Part shown: one piece after another, positions 24,759 through 32,503 of the stretch | How the letters are laid out: every line of letters starts with the position of its first letter | Position numbering within the stretch: the stretch's first letter is position 1 | Assembly (NCBI RefSeq): GCF_009739905.1 | Contig: NZ_CP034279.1 | Span: 1,178,001-1,242,000, forward strand | Direction: 5' to 3' | Source of the DNA: Streptomyces ficellus | Lineage (GTDB): Bacteria; Actinomycetota; Actinomycetes; Streptomycetales; Streptomycetaceae | Length of the DNA: 64,000 nt | Notes under the pieces: generated by a model | Databases searched by the model: none | Told to the model about the DNA's origin: nothing | The model's input: the letters and a program-made list of their open reading frames with translations, nothing else | Position numbers and translations under genes: made by a program

Positions 24759-25238
24759 ATGACGGTGGTGCCGCAAGGAGGCGGGGGGCCCGTCGCACGA
24801 GGCGGAGGAGGCGGCGGGTCCTCGTCATCGCTGTACGACGTCCTGGAACTGATCCTCGACCGCGGGCTGGTCATCGACGTCTTCGTCCGGGTGTCCCTGG
24901 TGGGCATCGAGATCCTCAAGGTCGACGCCCGCATCGTGGTGGCCAGTGTGGACACCTACCTGCGCTTCGCCGAGGCGTGCAACCGCCTCGACCTCGAAAG
25001 CGGGCGCAAGGCTCCCACCCAGCTCCCCGAACTCGTCGGTGAGATGACCGAGGGCGGGGCGCGGGGCAAGAGCAAGGGGGCGCTCACCGGAGCCGTGGAG
25101 GCCTTCTCCGACTCGTTCCGCAAGGGACGCGGCGACGAGGACGAGGACGAACCGGAGGAAGAACCGGAACCGGTCCGGGAGCGGGAGAGGTCACGCCCGC
25201 GCCGTCCCTCCCGTCGCAGGGAAGAGCGGGAAGAGTGA
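24759..25238 (+). CDS. gvpA: Gas vesicle structural protein GvpA with charged tail (cluster 2)
   Basis: 159 residues. A glycine-rich leader, then the shell core [39 protein letters not shown] and [15 protein letters not shown], nearly identical to cluster 1. The 80-residue tail is different: [17 protein letters not shown] is shared, but then comes [15 protein letters not shown] (acidic) and an arginine-rich end. Standard GvpA lacks such a tail. The extended C-terminus would hang off the shell or bind assembly partners. ATG 24759 has GAGAGGAGG just upstream. Confidence 0.93.
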   Translation: MTVVPQGGGGPVARGGGGGGSSSSLYDVLELILDRGLVIDVFVRVSLVGIEILKVDARIVVASVDTYLRFAEACNRLDLESGRKAPTQLPELVGEMTEGGARGKSKGALTGAVEAFSDSFRKGRGDEDEDEPEEEPEPVRERERSRPRRPSRRREEREE

Positions 25239-25241
25239 GCC

Positions 25242-25955
25242 ATGGCGGTCTATGTGTACGCGATCACGCCGGCGGGCCACCCGCTGGGCCTGGACGGTGT
25301 CACGGGCGTCGGCGAGCCGCCGGAACCGTTGCGGGTCGTGACGGAGGGCGACCTCGCCGCCGTCGTCAGTGACGCCCCGGAGAACCTGCGGGCCAAGCGC
25401 CGCGACGTCCTCGCGCACCAGACGGTCCTCCAGGAACTCCTCGGCCAGGGTGGCGTCCTGCCTCTGCGCTTCGGCGCGCTCGCGCCCGACGACCAGGCCG
25501 TGTGCGACGCCCTGAGGGACCGCGCCGACAACTACCGGGAGCGGCTCACGGCCCTCGACGGCTGCGCGGAGTTCCACCTGAAGGCGTCGTGCGAGGAGGA
25601 CGTCCTGCTGAGCGACGTCCTGCGGGAGTCCGAGGACGCACGGCGCATGAACGAGGAGATCCGCAGTGGCCAGGGCGGCCAGGACCTCAAGATTTCCCTG
25701 GGTGAACTGGTGGCCACCGAGATCACCGCCCGCCGCGAGGCCCTGGCCTCCGGCGTGACGGAGGCGCTGAGCCCGCTGGCGCGCGAGCTGCGGGTGTCGG
25801 AGGCCGCCGGTGACGACTTCATCAGCACGTCCTTCCTCGTCGAGCGGGCCCGGCAGAACGCCTTCCTGGAGCGGGAGGCGGAACTCGTCGGCGAGTACGG
25901 GGAGGACTTCGACTTCCGGCTGCACGGGCCACTGCCGCCCTACAGCTTCGTCTAG
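25242..25955 (+). CDS. gvpF: Gas vesicle protein GvpF, GvpL/GvpF family (cluster 2)
   Basis: 237 residues: VYVYAITPAGHPLGLDGVTG at the N-terminus, LRAKRRDVLAHQTVLQELLG (about 50-69), VLPLRFGALAPDD, AEFHLKASCEEDVLLSDVL (about 108-126) and C-terminal DFRLHGPLPPYSFV. Ends flush with the family's SFV motif. Near-collinear with cluster 1 GvpF. Accessory protein in shell assembly. It begins three bases after the gvpA stop, preceding gvpG by 14 bp. Confidence 0.93.
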   Translation: MAVYVYAITPAGHPLGLDGVTGVGEPPEPLRVVTEGDLAAVVSDAPENLRAKRRDVLAHQTVLQELLGQGGVLPLRFGALAPDDQAVCDALRDRADNYRERLTALDGCAEFHLKASCEEDVLLSDVLRESEDARRMNEEIRSGQGGQDLKISLGELVATEITARREALASGVTEALSPLARELRVSEAAGDDFISTSFLVERARQNAFLEREAELVGEYGEDFDFRLHGPLPPYSFV

Positions 25956-25969
25956 GCGGTGTACGGATC

Positions 25970-26221
25970 ATGGGGCTCTTCACCCAGCTGGTCACCCTCC
26001 CCCTCGCGCCCGTCCGGGGAGTCGGATGGGTCGTACAGAGAGTCACCGAGGCCGCGGAGGAGGAGTACTACGACTCCCGCCCCGTGGTGAAGGCGCTCGC
26101 CGACCTGGAACAGGAACTGACATCCGGACGGATCGACCAGGAGACCTTCGACCGTCGCGAGGACGAGTTGCTGGACCGGCTCGAGGAGATCCAGCGCTTC
26201 TGGGACGACCGCGAACCATGA
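25970..26221 (+). CDS. gvpG: Gas vesicle protein GvpG (cluster 2)
   Basis: 83 residues: GLFTQLVTLPLAPVRGVGWV, VTEAAEEEYYDSRPVVKAL, then the charged helix LTSGRIDQETFDRREDELLD. Similar to cluster 1 GvpG, with a slightly longer C-terminus. Small helical assembly factor. Followed by gvpY, whose ribosome site lies just after its stop. Confidence 0.92.
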   Translation: MGLFTQLVTLPLAPVRGVGWVVQRVTEAAEEEYYDSRPVVKALADLEQELTSGRIDQETFDRREDELLDRLEEIQRFWDDREP

Positions 26222-26243
26222 CGTGCGAGGAGGACTGCCCCCG

Positions 26244-26990
26244 ATGAACAACGCCACGACCGGAGCGGCGCTGCTGAGCGGCTATGTGCTGGGCCGGACC
26301 AAGAAGGGCAAGCTCGCCATCGCCGTGGCGACGTGGATGCTCCGGAAGAAGATCAACCCCAAGGACATCGCCTCCGCGGTCACCGGGTCGCCGGCCCTGG
26401 ACGCGCTCGGCGACCGGATACGCCACGACCTGGTCGCGGCCGGCAAGACGGCCGCCACCACCGCTGTCGCCGCCCGTGCGGACCGGCTGGCCGACTCCCT
26501 GCACGAGAGGACCGCCGCCCTGCACGAGGACCTTCCCGAGGGGCGCGACGAGGACGACGAGGACACGGGAGAGGAAGCCCCGGAGGACGAGGAGGCCCCG
26601 GAGGACGCGGAGGTCGATGAGGACGAAGAGGACGAAGAGGCCGAGGAGGAGCCTCCGGAGGAGCGGAAGGCGAGCGCGCGCACCCCGTCGAAGCGCACGT
26701 CCAGCGGTACGGCGTCCAAGAGCACGTCGTCCAAGGGCACGGCGTCCAAGAGCGCCTCCTCCAGGAGCACGTCGTCCAAGAGCGCCCCGTCCAAGAGCGC
26801 CTCCTCCAAGAGCGCGTCCAAGAGCCCGTCCAAGGCGACACAGACCAAGTCGGCGCAGTCGAAGGCGACGCAGTCGAAGGCGAGCCGGTCCGGGAGCGGT
26901 GGAGGCGGCTCGGCACCGGCGAAGAAGACGTCCGCGTCGGCACGGCGTGAGGGGCGTGACACCGGCACGGCGAGGAGGTCACGGTCATGA
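26244..26990 (+). CDS. gvpY: GvpY: gas vesicle cluster protein with acidic and Lys/Ser-rich tails (cluster 2 only)
   Basis: 248 residues in three zones. Residues 1-95 form a small, partly hydrophobic domain (GYVLGRTKKGKLAIAVATWM, then a helical INPKDIASAV segment). Residues about 102-140 are almost entirely acidic (runs such as EDEEDEEAEEEPPEE). Residues about 141-248 are Ser/Lys/Ala repeats of the SKSASSKS type, like histone H1 or the tail of actinobacterial HU. No known catalytic motif. Position matches gvpY of the S. coelicolor order (from memory). ATG 26244 is chosen from AGGAGG at 26228-26233. Function unknown; the opposite-charge tails suggest binding to GvpZ or GvpA tails. Confidence 0.8.
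   Translation: MNNATTGAALLSGYVLGRTKKGKLAIAVATWMLRKKINPKDIASAVTGSPALDALGDRIRHDLVAAGKTAATTAVAARADRLADSLHERTAALHEDLPEGRDEDDEDTGEEAPEDEEAPEDAEVDEDEEDEEAEEEPPEERKASARTPSKRTSSGTASKSTSSKGTASKSASSRSTSSKSAPSKSASSKSASKSPSKATQTKSAQSKATQSKASRSGSGGGGSAPAKKTSASARREGRDTGTARRSRS
26700..26885 (+). repeat. Degenerate tandem repeat encoding the Lys/Ser tail of GvpY
   Basis: Many near-copies of a 9- to 12-base unit around TCCAAGAGC, together encoding Ser-Lys-Ser/Ala. Repeat phase keeps the reading frame, so copy-number changes would lengthen or shorten the tail without frameshift. Likely variable between strains. Confidence 0.8.
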
Positions 26991-28198
26991 CCGACGGCAA
27001 CGACGGCAACGGCGCCAAGGGCGCCAAGGGCGCCAAGGGCACGGACGCGGCAGCAGGCCCGGGTGACCGGCTCAAGGACGAGCTGCGGGCGTACCTGGAG
27101 GCCCGGGCCGACCGTGCGGTCACCGGCCTGGGCGAGCGTCTCGGCGAAGCGACCAAGCAGCTGGGCGACCCGGGCAATTCCCTGGGCAACGTCCTCGGCA
27201 CGCTCTCCAAGGGCGGGGAAGCCCTGAGCAAGGGCAAGTCGCCCGGCGGGGCGGCGGCGTCCATGGCGCTGTCGCACGTGGCCGGCGGGGTGAAGGACAA
27301 GGTGTCCGGCCTGGTCGGCAAGATCACCGGGAAGGGCGGCAAGAGCGGCAAGGGCGAGACCCGCGGCAAGAGCGTCGTGATCATCGAGGACATCGACGTC
27401 GGGGTCCCCGTACGCCAGGCGTACGACCAGTGGACGCAGTTCCAGGAGTTCGGGCGCTTCGCCAAGGGCGTGGTGAACGTCGAGCAGTCGGACGAGGTGA
27501 CCAGCAACTGGCAGGCCAAGGTCGCCAAGTCCAACCGCAGCTGGCAGGCGAAGACCCTCGAACAGATCCCGGACGAGCGGATCGTCTGGTCCTCCGAGGG
27601 CGCCAAGGGCACCACCAAGGGTGCCGTGACCTTCCACCCCCTGGGCGACAACCTCACCAAGGTGCTGCTGGTCCTGGAGTACTTCCCCAAGGGGCTCTTC
27701 GAGAAGACCGGCAACATCTGGCGCGCGCAGGGCCGGCGGGCACGCCTGGACCTGAAGCTCTTCCGCAAGTTCGTCACCATGCAGGGCGAGCCCGCCGAGG
27801 GCTGGCGCGGCGAGATCCGCGACGGCGAGGTGGTCCGCGACCACGACGAGGCCGTGGAGGAGGAGGAACGGGACAAGGAGAGGGACGAGGACGAGGACGA
27901 GAACGGCGAGTACGAGGACGACGACCGGGAGTACGAGGACGAAGCGGACGAGGACGAGGACGAGGAGTACGAGGACGGGGACGAGGAGGACGAGGACCGG
28001 GGCCGCGCCTCCGGCCGGGGGCGCCGCGACCCGTACCGGGACGACGACGAGGCGTACGAGCGGGAGCTGGAGGAGGACGGCGAGGACGACTGGGAGGACG
28101 ACGACGAGACCCGGGACGACGACGACTGGGACGACGCCGAGGACGAAGGGACCTACGAAGAGGAACGCCCACGCCGCCGGGCCGGAACCCGGCGCTGA
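26987..28198 (+). CDS. gvpZ: GvpZ: SRPBCC-domain gas vesicle cluster protein with long acidic tail (cluster 2 only)
   Basis: 403 residues. Residues 1-125 are Gly/Lys-rich and partly helical. Residues about 129-266 form an SRPBCC (START-like) domain: SVVIIEDIDVGVPVRQAYDQ, then QFQEFGRFAKGVVNVEQ and ITNW-like SNWQAKVAK, then LEQIPDERIVWSSEGAKG, ending LFRKFVTMQGEP. Residues about 285-395 are extremely rich in Asp/Glu with Tyr spaced along them. SRPBCC domains bind hydrophobic ligands; here the likely role is to handle a hydrophobic Gvp surface, not catalysis. It overlaps gvpY by four bases (ATGA). Cluster 1 has no counterpart. Confidence 0.8.
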   Translation: MTDGNDGNGAKGAKGAKGTDAAAGPGDRLKDELRAYLEARADRAVTGLGERLGEATKQLGDPGNSLGNVLGTLSKGGEALSKGKSPGGAAASMALSHVAGGVKDKVSGLVGKITGKGGKSGKGETRGKSVVIIEDIDVGVPVRQAYDQWTQFQEFGRFAKGVVNVEQSDEVTSNWQAKVAKSNRSWQAKTLEQIPDERIVWSSEGAKGTTKGAVTFHPLGDNLTKVLLVLEYFPKGLFEKTGNIWRAQGRRARLDLKLFRKFVTMQGEPAEGWRGEIRDGEVVRDHDEAVEEEERDKERDEDEDENGEYEDDDREYEDEADEDEDEEYEDGDEEDEDRGRASGRGRRDPYRDDDEAYERELEEDGEDDWEDDDETRDDDDWDDAEDEGTYEEERPRRRAGTRR

Positions 28199-28225
28199 CC
28201 GACGCCGAATCGAGGTCGACCCGCC

Positions 28226-28690
28226 GTGACAGAACCCGTCTCCGACAACCTCGGCTCCTTCCCGTCCCGCGCGGCCCCCTCCTACGGGCAGGGTTCGTCG
28301 GCGAACCTCGCCGACATCCTGGAGCGCGTGCTCGACAAGGGCATCGTGATCGCGGGAGACATCCAGATCAACCTCCTCGACATCGAACTCCTCACCATCA
28401 AGCTGCGGTTGCTGGTGGCGTCGGTGGACAAGGCGAAGGAGATGGGCATCGACTGGTGGGAGCACGACCCGTCGCTGTCGTCACGGGCCGACGACCGACC
28501 GAGCCTCGCCGAGGAGAACCGGCGTCTGCGGGAGGAGATCGAGGCCCTGCGTGACGCACGGGCGCTCGACCGGGGCACGTCCGCCCGCGACGACGACACG
28601 GCCCGCACCGAGGAGCGGAGGCGTGCGCCGCGCACGCCGTCGTCCCGGCCACGCCCCGCGCGCCGCCGGCGCCCGGAGGACGACCGATGA
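28226..28690 (+). CDS. gvpJ: Gas vesicle protein GvpJ with Arg-rich tail (cluster 2)
   Basis: 154 residues. Core SSANLADILERVLDKGIVIAGD, INLLDIELLTIKLRLLVASV and AKEMGIDWWEHDP are nearly identical to cluster 1. After residue 100 comes a coiled segment (AEENRRLREEIEALRDA) and then a tail rich in Arg/Pro with acidic patches. The extra roughly 45 residues are the main difference from the paralogue. The GTG start at 28226 lies 27 bp after gvpZ. Minor shell component. Confidence 0.92.
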   Translation: MTEPVSDNLGSFPSRAAPSYGQGSSANLADILERVLDKGIVIAGDIQINLLDIELLTIKLRLLVASVDKAKEMGIDWWEHDPSLSSRADDRPSLAEENRRLREEIEALRDARALDRGTSARDDDTARTEERRRAPRTPSSRPRPARRRRPEDDR

Positions 28691-29562
28691 GCGGGAGCGT
28701 CAGCTACCTGTACGGCGTCGCGGAGACGTCACCCGAGCTGCGGGACGCGGTGCTCGACCTCCGGGGGGTCGGCGGCGCGCCGGTGCGTGTCGTGGCGGAC
28801 GGGGACCCGCCCGCGCTGGCGGCCGTGGTGAGCGCCGTACCGGCCGACGAGTTCGAGGAGCAGCCGCTGGCGGCCCACCTGGAGGACCTGGCCTGGCTGG
28901 AGGCGGTGGCCCGCGCCCACCACGGGGTCGTCGACGCCGTGGCGGCCGGGACCACCGTGCTCCCGCTGCGGCTGGCCACCATCTACCGGGACGACGAGCG
29001 CGTCCTGGCCATGCTGCGGGCCGGCCGCGCGGCGTTCCGCTCGCGCCTCTCCCGCCTCGCGGGCCACGTCGAGTGGGGCGTCAAGGTCTACGCGGAGCCG
29101 TCCGCGGCGGTGGGCGCGGCCACGGGCGGGGCGGCGCCGGGCGGCGCCGGTGAGGAGCCGGAGCTGTCGCCGGGACGGGCGTACCTGCGCGGCCGTCGGC
29201 ACGAGCGCAGCGCCCGGGACGCGGCGCACCGTGCGGCCGCCGATGCCGTGCGGCGCGTCCACGAGGCGGCCCTCGCGCACGCCGCCGAGCACGTGCGGCA
29301 CCGGGTCCAGCAGGGGCCGCTGGCGCGGGGCTCGTCCGAGAACGTCAGCAATGACGCGTACCTGGTGCCGTCCGGCCGGTCCGACGCCTTCCTGGCGGCC
29401 GTCCGGGAGGCCGCGACCGGGGGCGAAGGGGGTGGCGGCGCGCCGGTGCGGGCCGAGATCACCGGCCCGTGGGCGCCCTACTCGTTCGCGATGGGTGCCC
29501 CCGAATCGGATGGGGGCCCGGCGGGCGGGGGCGTGGGGCGGGAGGAGGCGGCTTCCGGATGA
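28687..29562 (+). CDS. gvpL: Gas vesicle protein GvpL, GvpL/GvpF family (cluster 2)
   Basis: 291 residues: VSYLYGVAETSPELRDAVLD at the N-terminus, VLPLRLATIYRDDERVLAML, GHVEWGVKVYAEPSA, and the C-terminal hallmark EITGPWAPYSFAMG. Contains Gly/Ala-rich linkers of low complexity between the two halves. The ATG overlaps gvpJ and its stop overlaps gvpS, both by four bases. Same assembly role as other GvpF/L proteins. Confidence 0.92.
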   Translation: MSGSVSYLYGVAETSPELRDAVLDLRGVGGAPVRVVADGDPPALAAVVSAVPADEFEEQPLAAHLEDLAWLEAVARAHHGVVDAVAAGTTVLPLRLATIYRDDERVLAMLRAGRAAFRSRLSRLAGHVEWGVKVYAEPSAAVGAATGGAAPGGAGEEPELSPGRAYLRGRRHERSARDAAHRAAADAVRRVHEAALAHAAEHVRHRVQQGPLARGSSENVSNDAYLVPSGRSDAFLAAVREAATGGEGGGGAPVRAEITGPWAPYSFAMGAPESDGGPAGGGVGREEAASG

Positions 29563-29786
29563 CCATGGACGTACCGCCCGCCGCGGACGGGACCGACCCG
29601 CCCCTGCCGGAGCGGCAGGTCGCGCTGATCGACCTGCTGGACCGGCTGCTGACCGGAGGTGTGGTGATCACCGGTGACGTGGTCCTGTCGATCGCCGACA
29701 TCGACCTCGTACGGGTCTCTCTGCGGGCCCTGATCGTGTCGATCAGCGAGGAGAACCCCGCGCCCTGGAACCGCCATGCCGTCTGA
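29559..29786 (+). CDS. gvpS: Gas vesicle protein GvpS, GvpA/J-like (cluster 2)
   Basis: 75 residues: PPLPERQVALIDLLDRLLTG, GVVITGDVVLSIADIDLVRV and SLRALIVSISEENPAPW. Same fold as GvpA/J with a Pro-rich leader. ATG 29559 (ATGA) overlaps the gvpL stop; a longer upstream start is rejected because it lies inside gvpL. Its end overlaps gvpK by 11 bases. Confidence 0.9.
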   Translation: MTMDVPPAADGTDPPLPERQVALIDLLDRLLTGGVVITGDVVLSIADIDLVRVSLRALIVSISEENPAPWNRHAV

Positions 29787-30189
29787 CGCCGACCGCTACC
29801 GGGAGGTGGCCGACGCGGCCGCCCGTGCCTTCCGGCTGCTCCCGGCGGCACCGGGTGAGCTGCCCCGCCGCGACGACCCCCGGCCGCCGCACCCGGCCCG
29901 GCGGATCAACGCCGACCCGGACACGGTGGAGCGGGACCTGATGAAGTTGGTGCTGACCCTCGTCGAGTTGCTGCGGCAGCTGATGGAGCGGCAGGCGCTG
30001 CACCGGGTGGAGGCCGGGGACCTCACCGAGGAGGAGGAAGAGCGCCTGGGGTCGACCCTGATGCTCCTGCACGACCGGATGACCGGTCTGTGCGCCCGGT
30101 ACGGCCTCACCATGGACGACCTCAACCTCGATCTCGGCCCCCTGGGGACGCTGCTGCCTCCCCCGGAGTCTGGACAGAATCGTACATAA
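29776..30189 (+). CDS. gvpK: Gas vesicle protein GvpK with N-terminal extension (cluster 2)
   Basis: 137 residues. The N-terminal 43 residues (Ala/Arg/Pro-rich) are absent from cluster 1. From residue 44 the GvpK core follows: INADPDTVERDLMKLVLTLV, ELLRQLMERQALHRVEAGDL, a TEEEEERLGS helix and MDDLNLDLGPLGTLL. ATG 29776 inside gvpS is the only start that includes the extension; a later start would give a shorter protein like the paralogue, so the extension is not certain. Last gene of cluster 2. Confidence 0.88.
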   Translation: MPSDADRYREVADAAARAFRLLPAAPGELPRRDDPRPPHPARRINADPDTVERDLMKLVLTLVELLRQLMERQALHRVEAGDLTEEEEERLGSTLMLLHDRMTGLCARYGLTMDDLNLDLGPLGTLLPPPESGQNRT

Positions 30190-30194
30190 CTCCA

Positions 30195-30207
30195 ATATGC
30201 GCTTATG
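30195..30207 (+). promoter_or_regulatory. ATAT-n-CGCTTATG element upstream of csbD
   Basis: ATATGCGCTTATG, 85 bp before the csbD-like start, lies in a small AT-rich island. The same element with one base fewer between ATAT and CGCTTATG occurs before gvpO of cluster 2. It may be part of a promoter or regulator site shared by both genes. Confidence 0.4.
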
Positions 30208-30291
30208 GACCGCTTGGCCGGTCGGCGGACGGGTATGGACCGGACGTGAGGACCGGTACGGCGACGTGAGGCACACCAGGAGGTGACCCCC

Positions 30292-30465
30292 ATGGCCACG
30301 AGCAAGAAGGCCAAGAACGCGGCACGCACCGCCAAGGGCAAGGCGAAGGAAGCCACCGGCCGGGCGGTCGGTAACGAGAGCCTGGAGGCGAAGGGCCGGG
30401 CCGAACAGGTCAAGGGCGACGCCCAGCAGGCGGTGGAGAAGGGCAAGGACGCGCTCAAGCACTGA
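30292..30465 (+). CDS. CsbD-family stress protein
   Basis: 57 residues, mostly helical, Lys/Ala/Gly/Glu-rich: KAKNAARTAKGKAKEATGRA, VGNESLEAKGRAEQVKGDAQ, ending ALKH. The GKAKEATGRAVGN...AKGRAEQVKGD pair is the CsbD signature; in Bacillus CsbD is a SigB-controlled general-stress protein. ATG 30292 is set by AGGAGGTGA (30278-30286); a GTG at 30283 falls inside that site. It follows gvpK by 102 bp and converges on the DUF5107 gene 27 bp later. Confidence 0.85.
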   Translation: MATSKKAKNAARTAKGKAKEATGRAVGNESLEAKGRAEQVKGDAQQAVEKGKDALKH

Positions 30466-30492
30466 CCCGCGACCGGCCGTCTCGGTTCCTCC

Positions 30493-32463
30493 TCAGGCCG
30501 GGCGCATGCGGAAGTCGTAGCGGTGGGGCAGCGGTTCGTCCGAGACGGCCGCCCAGAGTTCGCCCAGCGTCCGGGCGCCCTCGCGGAGGTCGGGCACCTC
30601 GAAGCCCGCGTCGAACACGGCGCGGGCTCCCGGCAGGTCGCCCTCCGCGACGAGCAGCCGGGCTTCGAGCAGCCGGTACGCGCCCCGCTCGCGGACCGCG
30701 TCCGGCAGGCGCGTCCACACCTCGCGGGCGGCGCCCGGCCGGCCGGCGGCGAGCAGCGCGTCCAGCGCCTCACGGGCGAGCGCCACCAGCGTCGGCGTGC
30801 CGTCCGTACCGGAAGAGGCGCACAGGTCGTCGAACGCCTCCGCGTACCGGTCGGCCGCCCGCTCGGTGTGACCGCCCTCGCGGTCGGCGACGGCCAGGCA
30901 GCGCAGCAGGGGCCAGCGGGCGGCGGCGGACGCCAGGCCGCGTTCCCAGCTGCGCACCGCCTGCGCGCGGTCGCCCGCGTGCCACTGGGCGACACCCAGG
31001 TGGTACTCGGTGTACGGGTCGGCGGGTGCCGTCTCCAGCATGTCCCGCCAGTGCGGCGCGACCAGCGACGGCCCCGGCGGCTCACCGGGGGCCGGGGCGG
31101 GCAGCACGCCCGTGCGCAGCAGGTCCCGCCACGGTTCCTGCGGTGCGCCGAGCGTCGACTCGGGGAACGGCGTGCCGGGCAGCGTGAACCGGCCGCGCAG
31201 CACCTCGAGCGCGCCCCATCCGGAGCCGGTGGCCAGGAGCGGGCCGGGCTCGGTGTCGGCGGCGTGCGAACGCCACGCCCGGTAGGCGGCGTCCACGTCC
31301 GCGCGCGGCAGCCGCTCCTCCAGTCGCGCCCCGGTCTCGGCGAGCGCCGCGCCCCAGTCCGCGCCGTGCACGGCGCGCGGGTCGGCGCTCAGCGCCCCGT
31401 ACGCCTCCAGCCAGCTCAGCTCCTCCCCCGCCTCCAGCCTGAGGTGCTCCAGCTGGGTGCGGGCGAGCCCGGCCTGGATCTCGGCGTAGCCGGGTCCGCC
31501 GGCCGGTCCGCCGAGCCACTCCTGCCAGTGCCGTCCGCCCCGGCCGTGCCCCCACACGAAGAGCTTCCGGCCGCGCAGCGGGTCGGTGGACGTCTGGACG
31601 AACCCCTCGCCGTCCGCGTCGAGGGCGGCGATCCACCTGCGGGACCCGTCGGGGACCTCGTAGAACCAGTCGCCCGAGTGGGCGCTGTTTTGCGGGTACG
31701 TCCGGTCCTCGCCGTCCTGGCGCGGGACCGTGACGCGGCGCAGGGCGTGCGTGTACCCGTGGTGCCAGGCCTCGTCGGCCGGGACCAGGATCCGCCGGTC
31801 CTCGGGGACGGCCATGTTGGTCCACCAGTAGACGGGGGCGGGCCGCTCGTGCGGGTTGCGGATCCGTACGGCCGCGTAGAGGAAGTCCGAGCCGTCCGGC
31901 AGCCACAGGTCGACCTGGAAGGGCAGGTCGCGCAGGCGCTCCCACTCCCACAGCCGGACCATGGCGCCGCCGTCGGGCGCCGGGACGACGGCGGCGTGCA
32001 GCGGGGCGCAGGTGAGGGCGGTGTGGCCGGTGGCGCCGATGTTCCACTCGATGCCGCCGGAGAACCAGGCGCCGTTGAGGGCGAAGGCGGCCGGCTGGAA
32101 CACCGGGTTGCGGTGGAGCAGTTCACGCCCGGCCGGCTTGTGGTGCAGCGAGTGGACACGGCCGCCGAGGCCGGGCAGGACGGTGGCGCGCAGCCGGTCG
32201 TTCTCGATGACGATCGCGTCGAACCCGGTGGCGCGGCGTTCGCGCCCGTATCCGTCGAGGACGCGGGTGGGCAACGGGGTGCGCAGGGGCTCGTAGCCGA
32301 TCCGGCGGGCCATGTCGCGCGGCATGGCCCGCCGTGTGTCGTCGTCGACGGTGCGGGGCGGGTCGAGGGGACGGAGGGCGGGCAGCGGGTTCTCCGGGCC
32401 CAACGGGGCGGCCGGCAGGGTCAGTACGGTGCGTCGTACGGTCGGCCCGGCGTTCGTCGTCAT
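30493..32463 (-). CDS. DUF5107 domain protein with C-terminal TPR-like region
   Basis: 656 residues. The N-terminal two thirds are the DUF5107 domain, which resembles a galactose mutarotase-like beta-sandwich: IVIENDRLRATVLPGLGGRV, the GGIEWNIGATGHT segment and VYWWTNMAVPEDRRILVPAD. The C-terminal third (from about residue 430) is Ala/Leu/Arg-rich and shows paired helices spaced like TPRs. Family members act on carbohydrates or are regulators; function unassigned. ATG 32463 is preferred; an in-frame ATG at 32478 is possible. Ribosome site is weak. Converges with csbD. Confidence 0.75.
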   Translation of the reverse strand: MTTNAGPTVRRTVLTLPAAPLGPENPLPALRPLDPPRTVDDDTRRAMPRDMARRIGYEPLRTPLPTRVLDGYGRERRATGFDAIVIENDRLRATVLPGLGGRVHSLHHKPAGRELLHRNPVFQPAAFALNGAWFSGGIEWNIGATGHTALTCAPLHAAVVPAPDGGAMVRLWEWERLRDLPFQVDLWLPDGSDFLYAAVRIRNPHERPAPVYWWTNMAVPEDRRILVPADEAWHHGYTHALRRVTVPRQDGEDRTYPQNSAHSGDWFYEVPDGSRRWIAALDADGEGFVQTSTDPLRGRKLFVWGHGRGGRHWQEWLGGPAGGPGYAEIQAGLARTQLEHLRLEAGEELSWLEAYGALSADPRAVHGADWGAALAETGARLEERLPRADVDAAYRAWRSHAADTEPGPLLATGSGWGALEVLRGRFTLPGTPFPESTLGAPQEPWRDLLRTGVLPAPAPGEPPGPSLVAPHWRDMLETAPADPYTEYHLGVAQWHAGDRAQAVRSWERGLASAAARWPLLRCLAVADREGGHTERAADRYAEAFDDLCASSGTDGTPTLVALAREALDALLAAGRPGAAREVWTRLPDAVRERGAYRLLEARLLVAEGDLPGARAVFDAGFEVPDLREGARTLGELWAAVSDEPLPHRYDFRMRPA

Positions 32464-32503
32464 GACGTCATGGAACACGCCCGGGACCCGCGCCGACCAG
32501 GGG

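Noticed and set aside
30195..30291. A small gene between gvpK and the csbD-like gene.
   Set aside because: No start with ribosome site and no coding pattern; the stretch fits a promoter.
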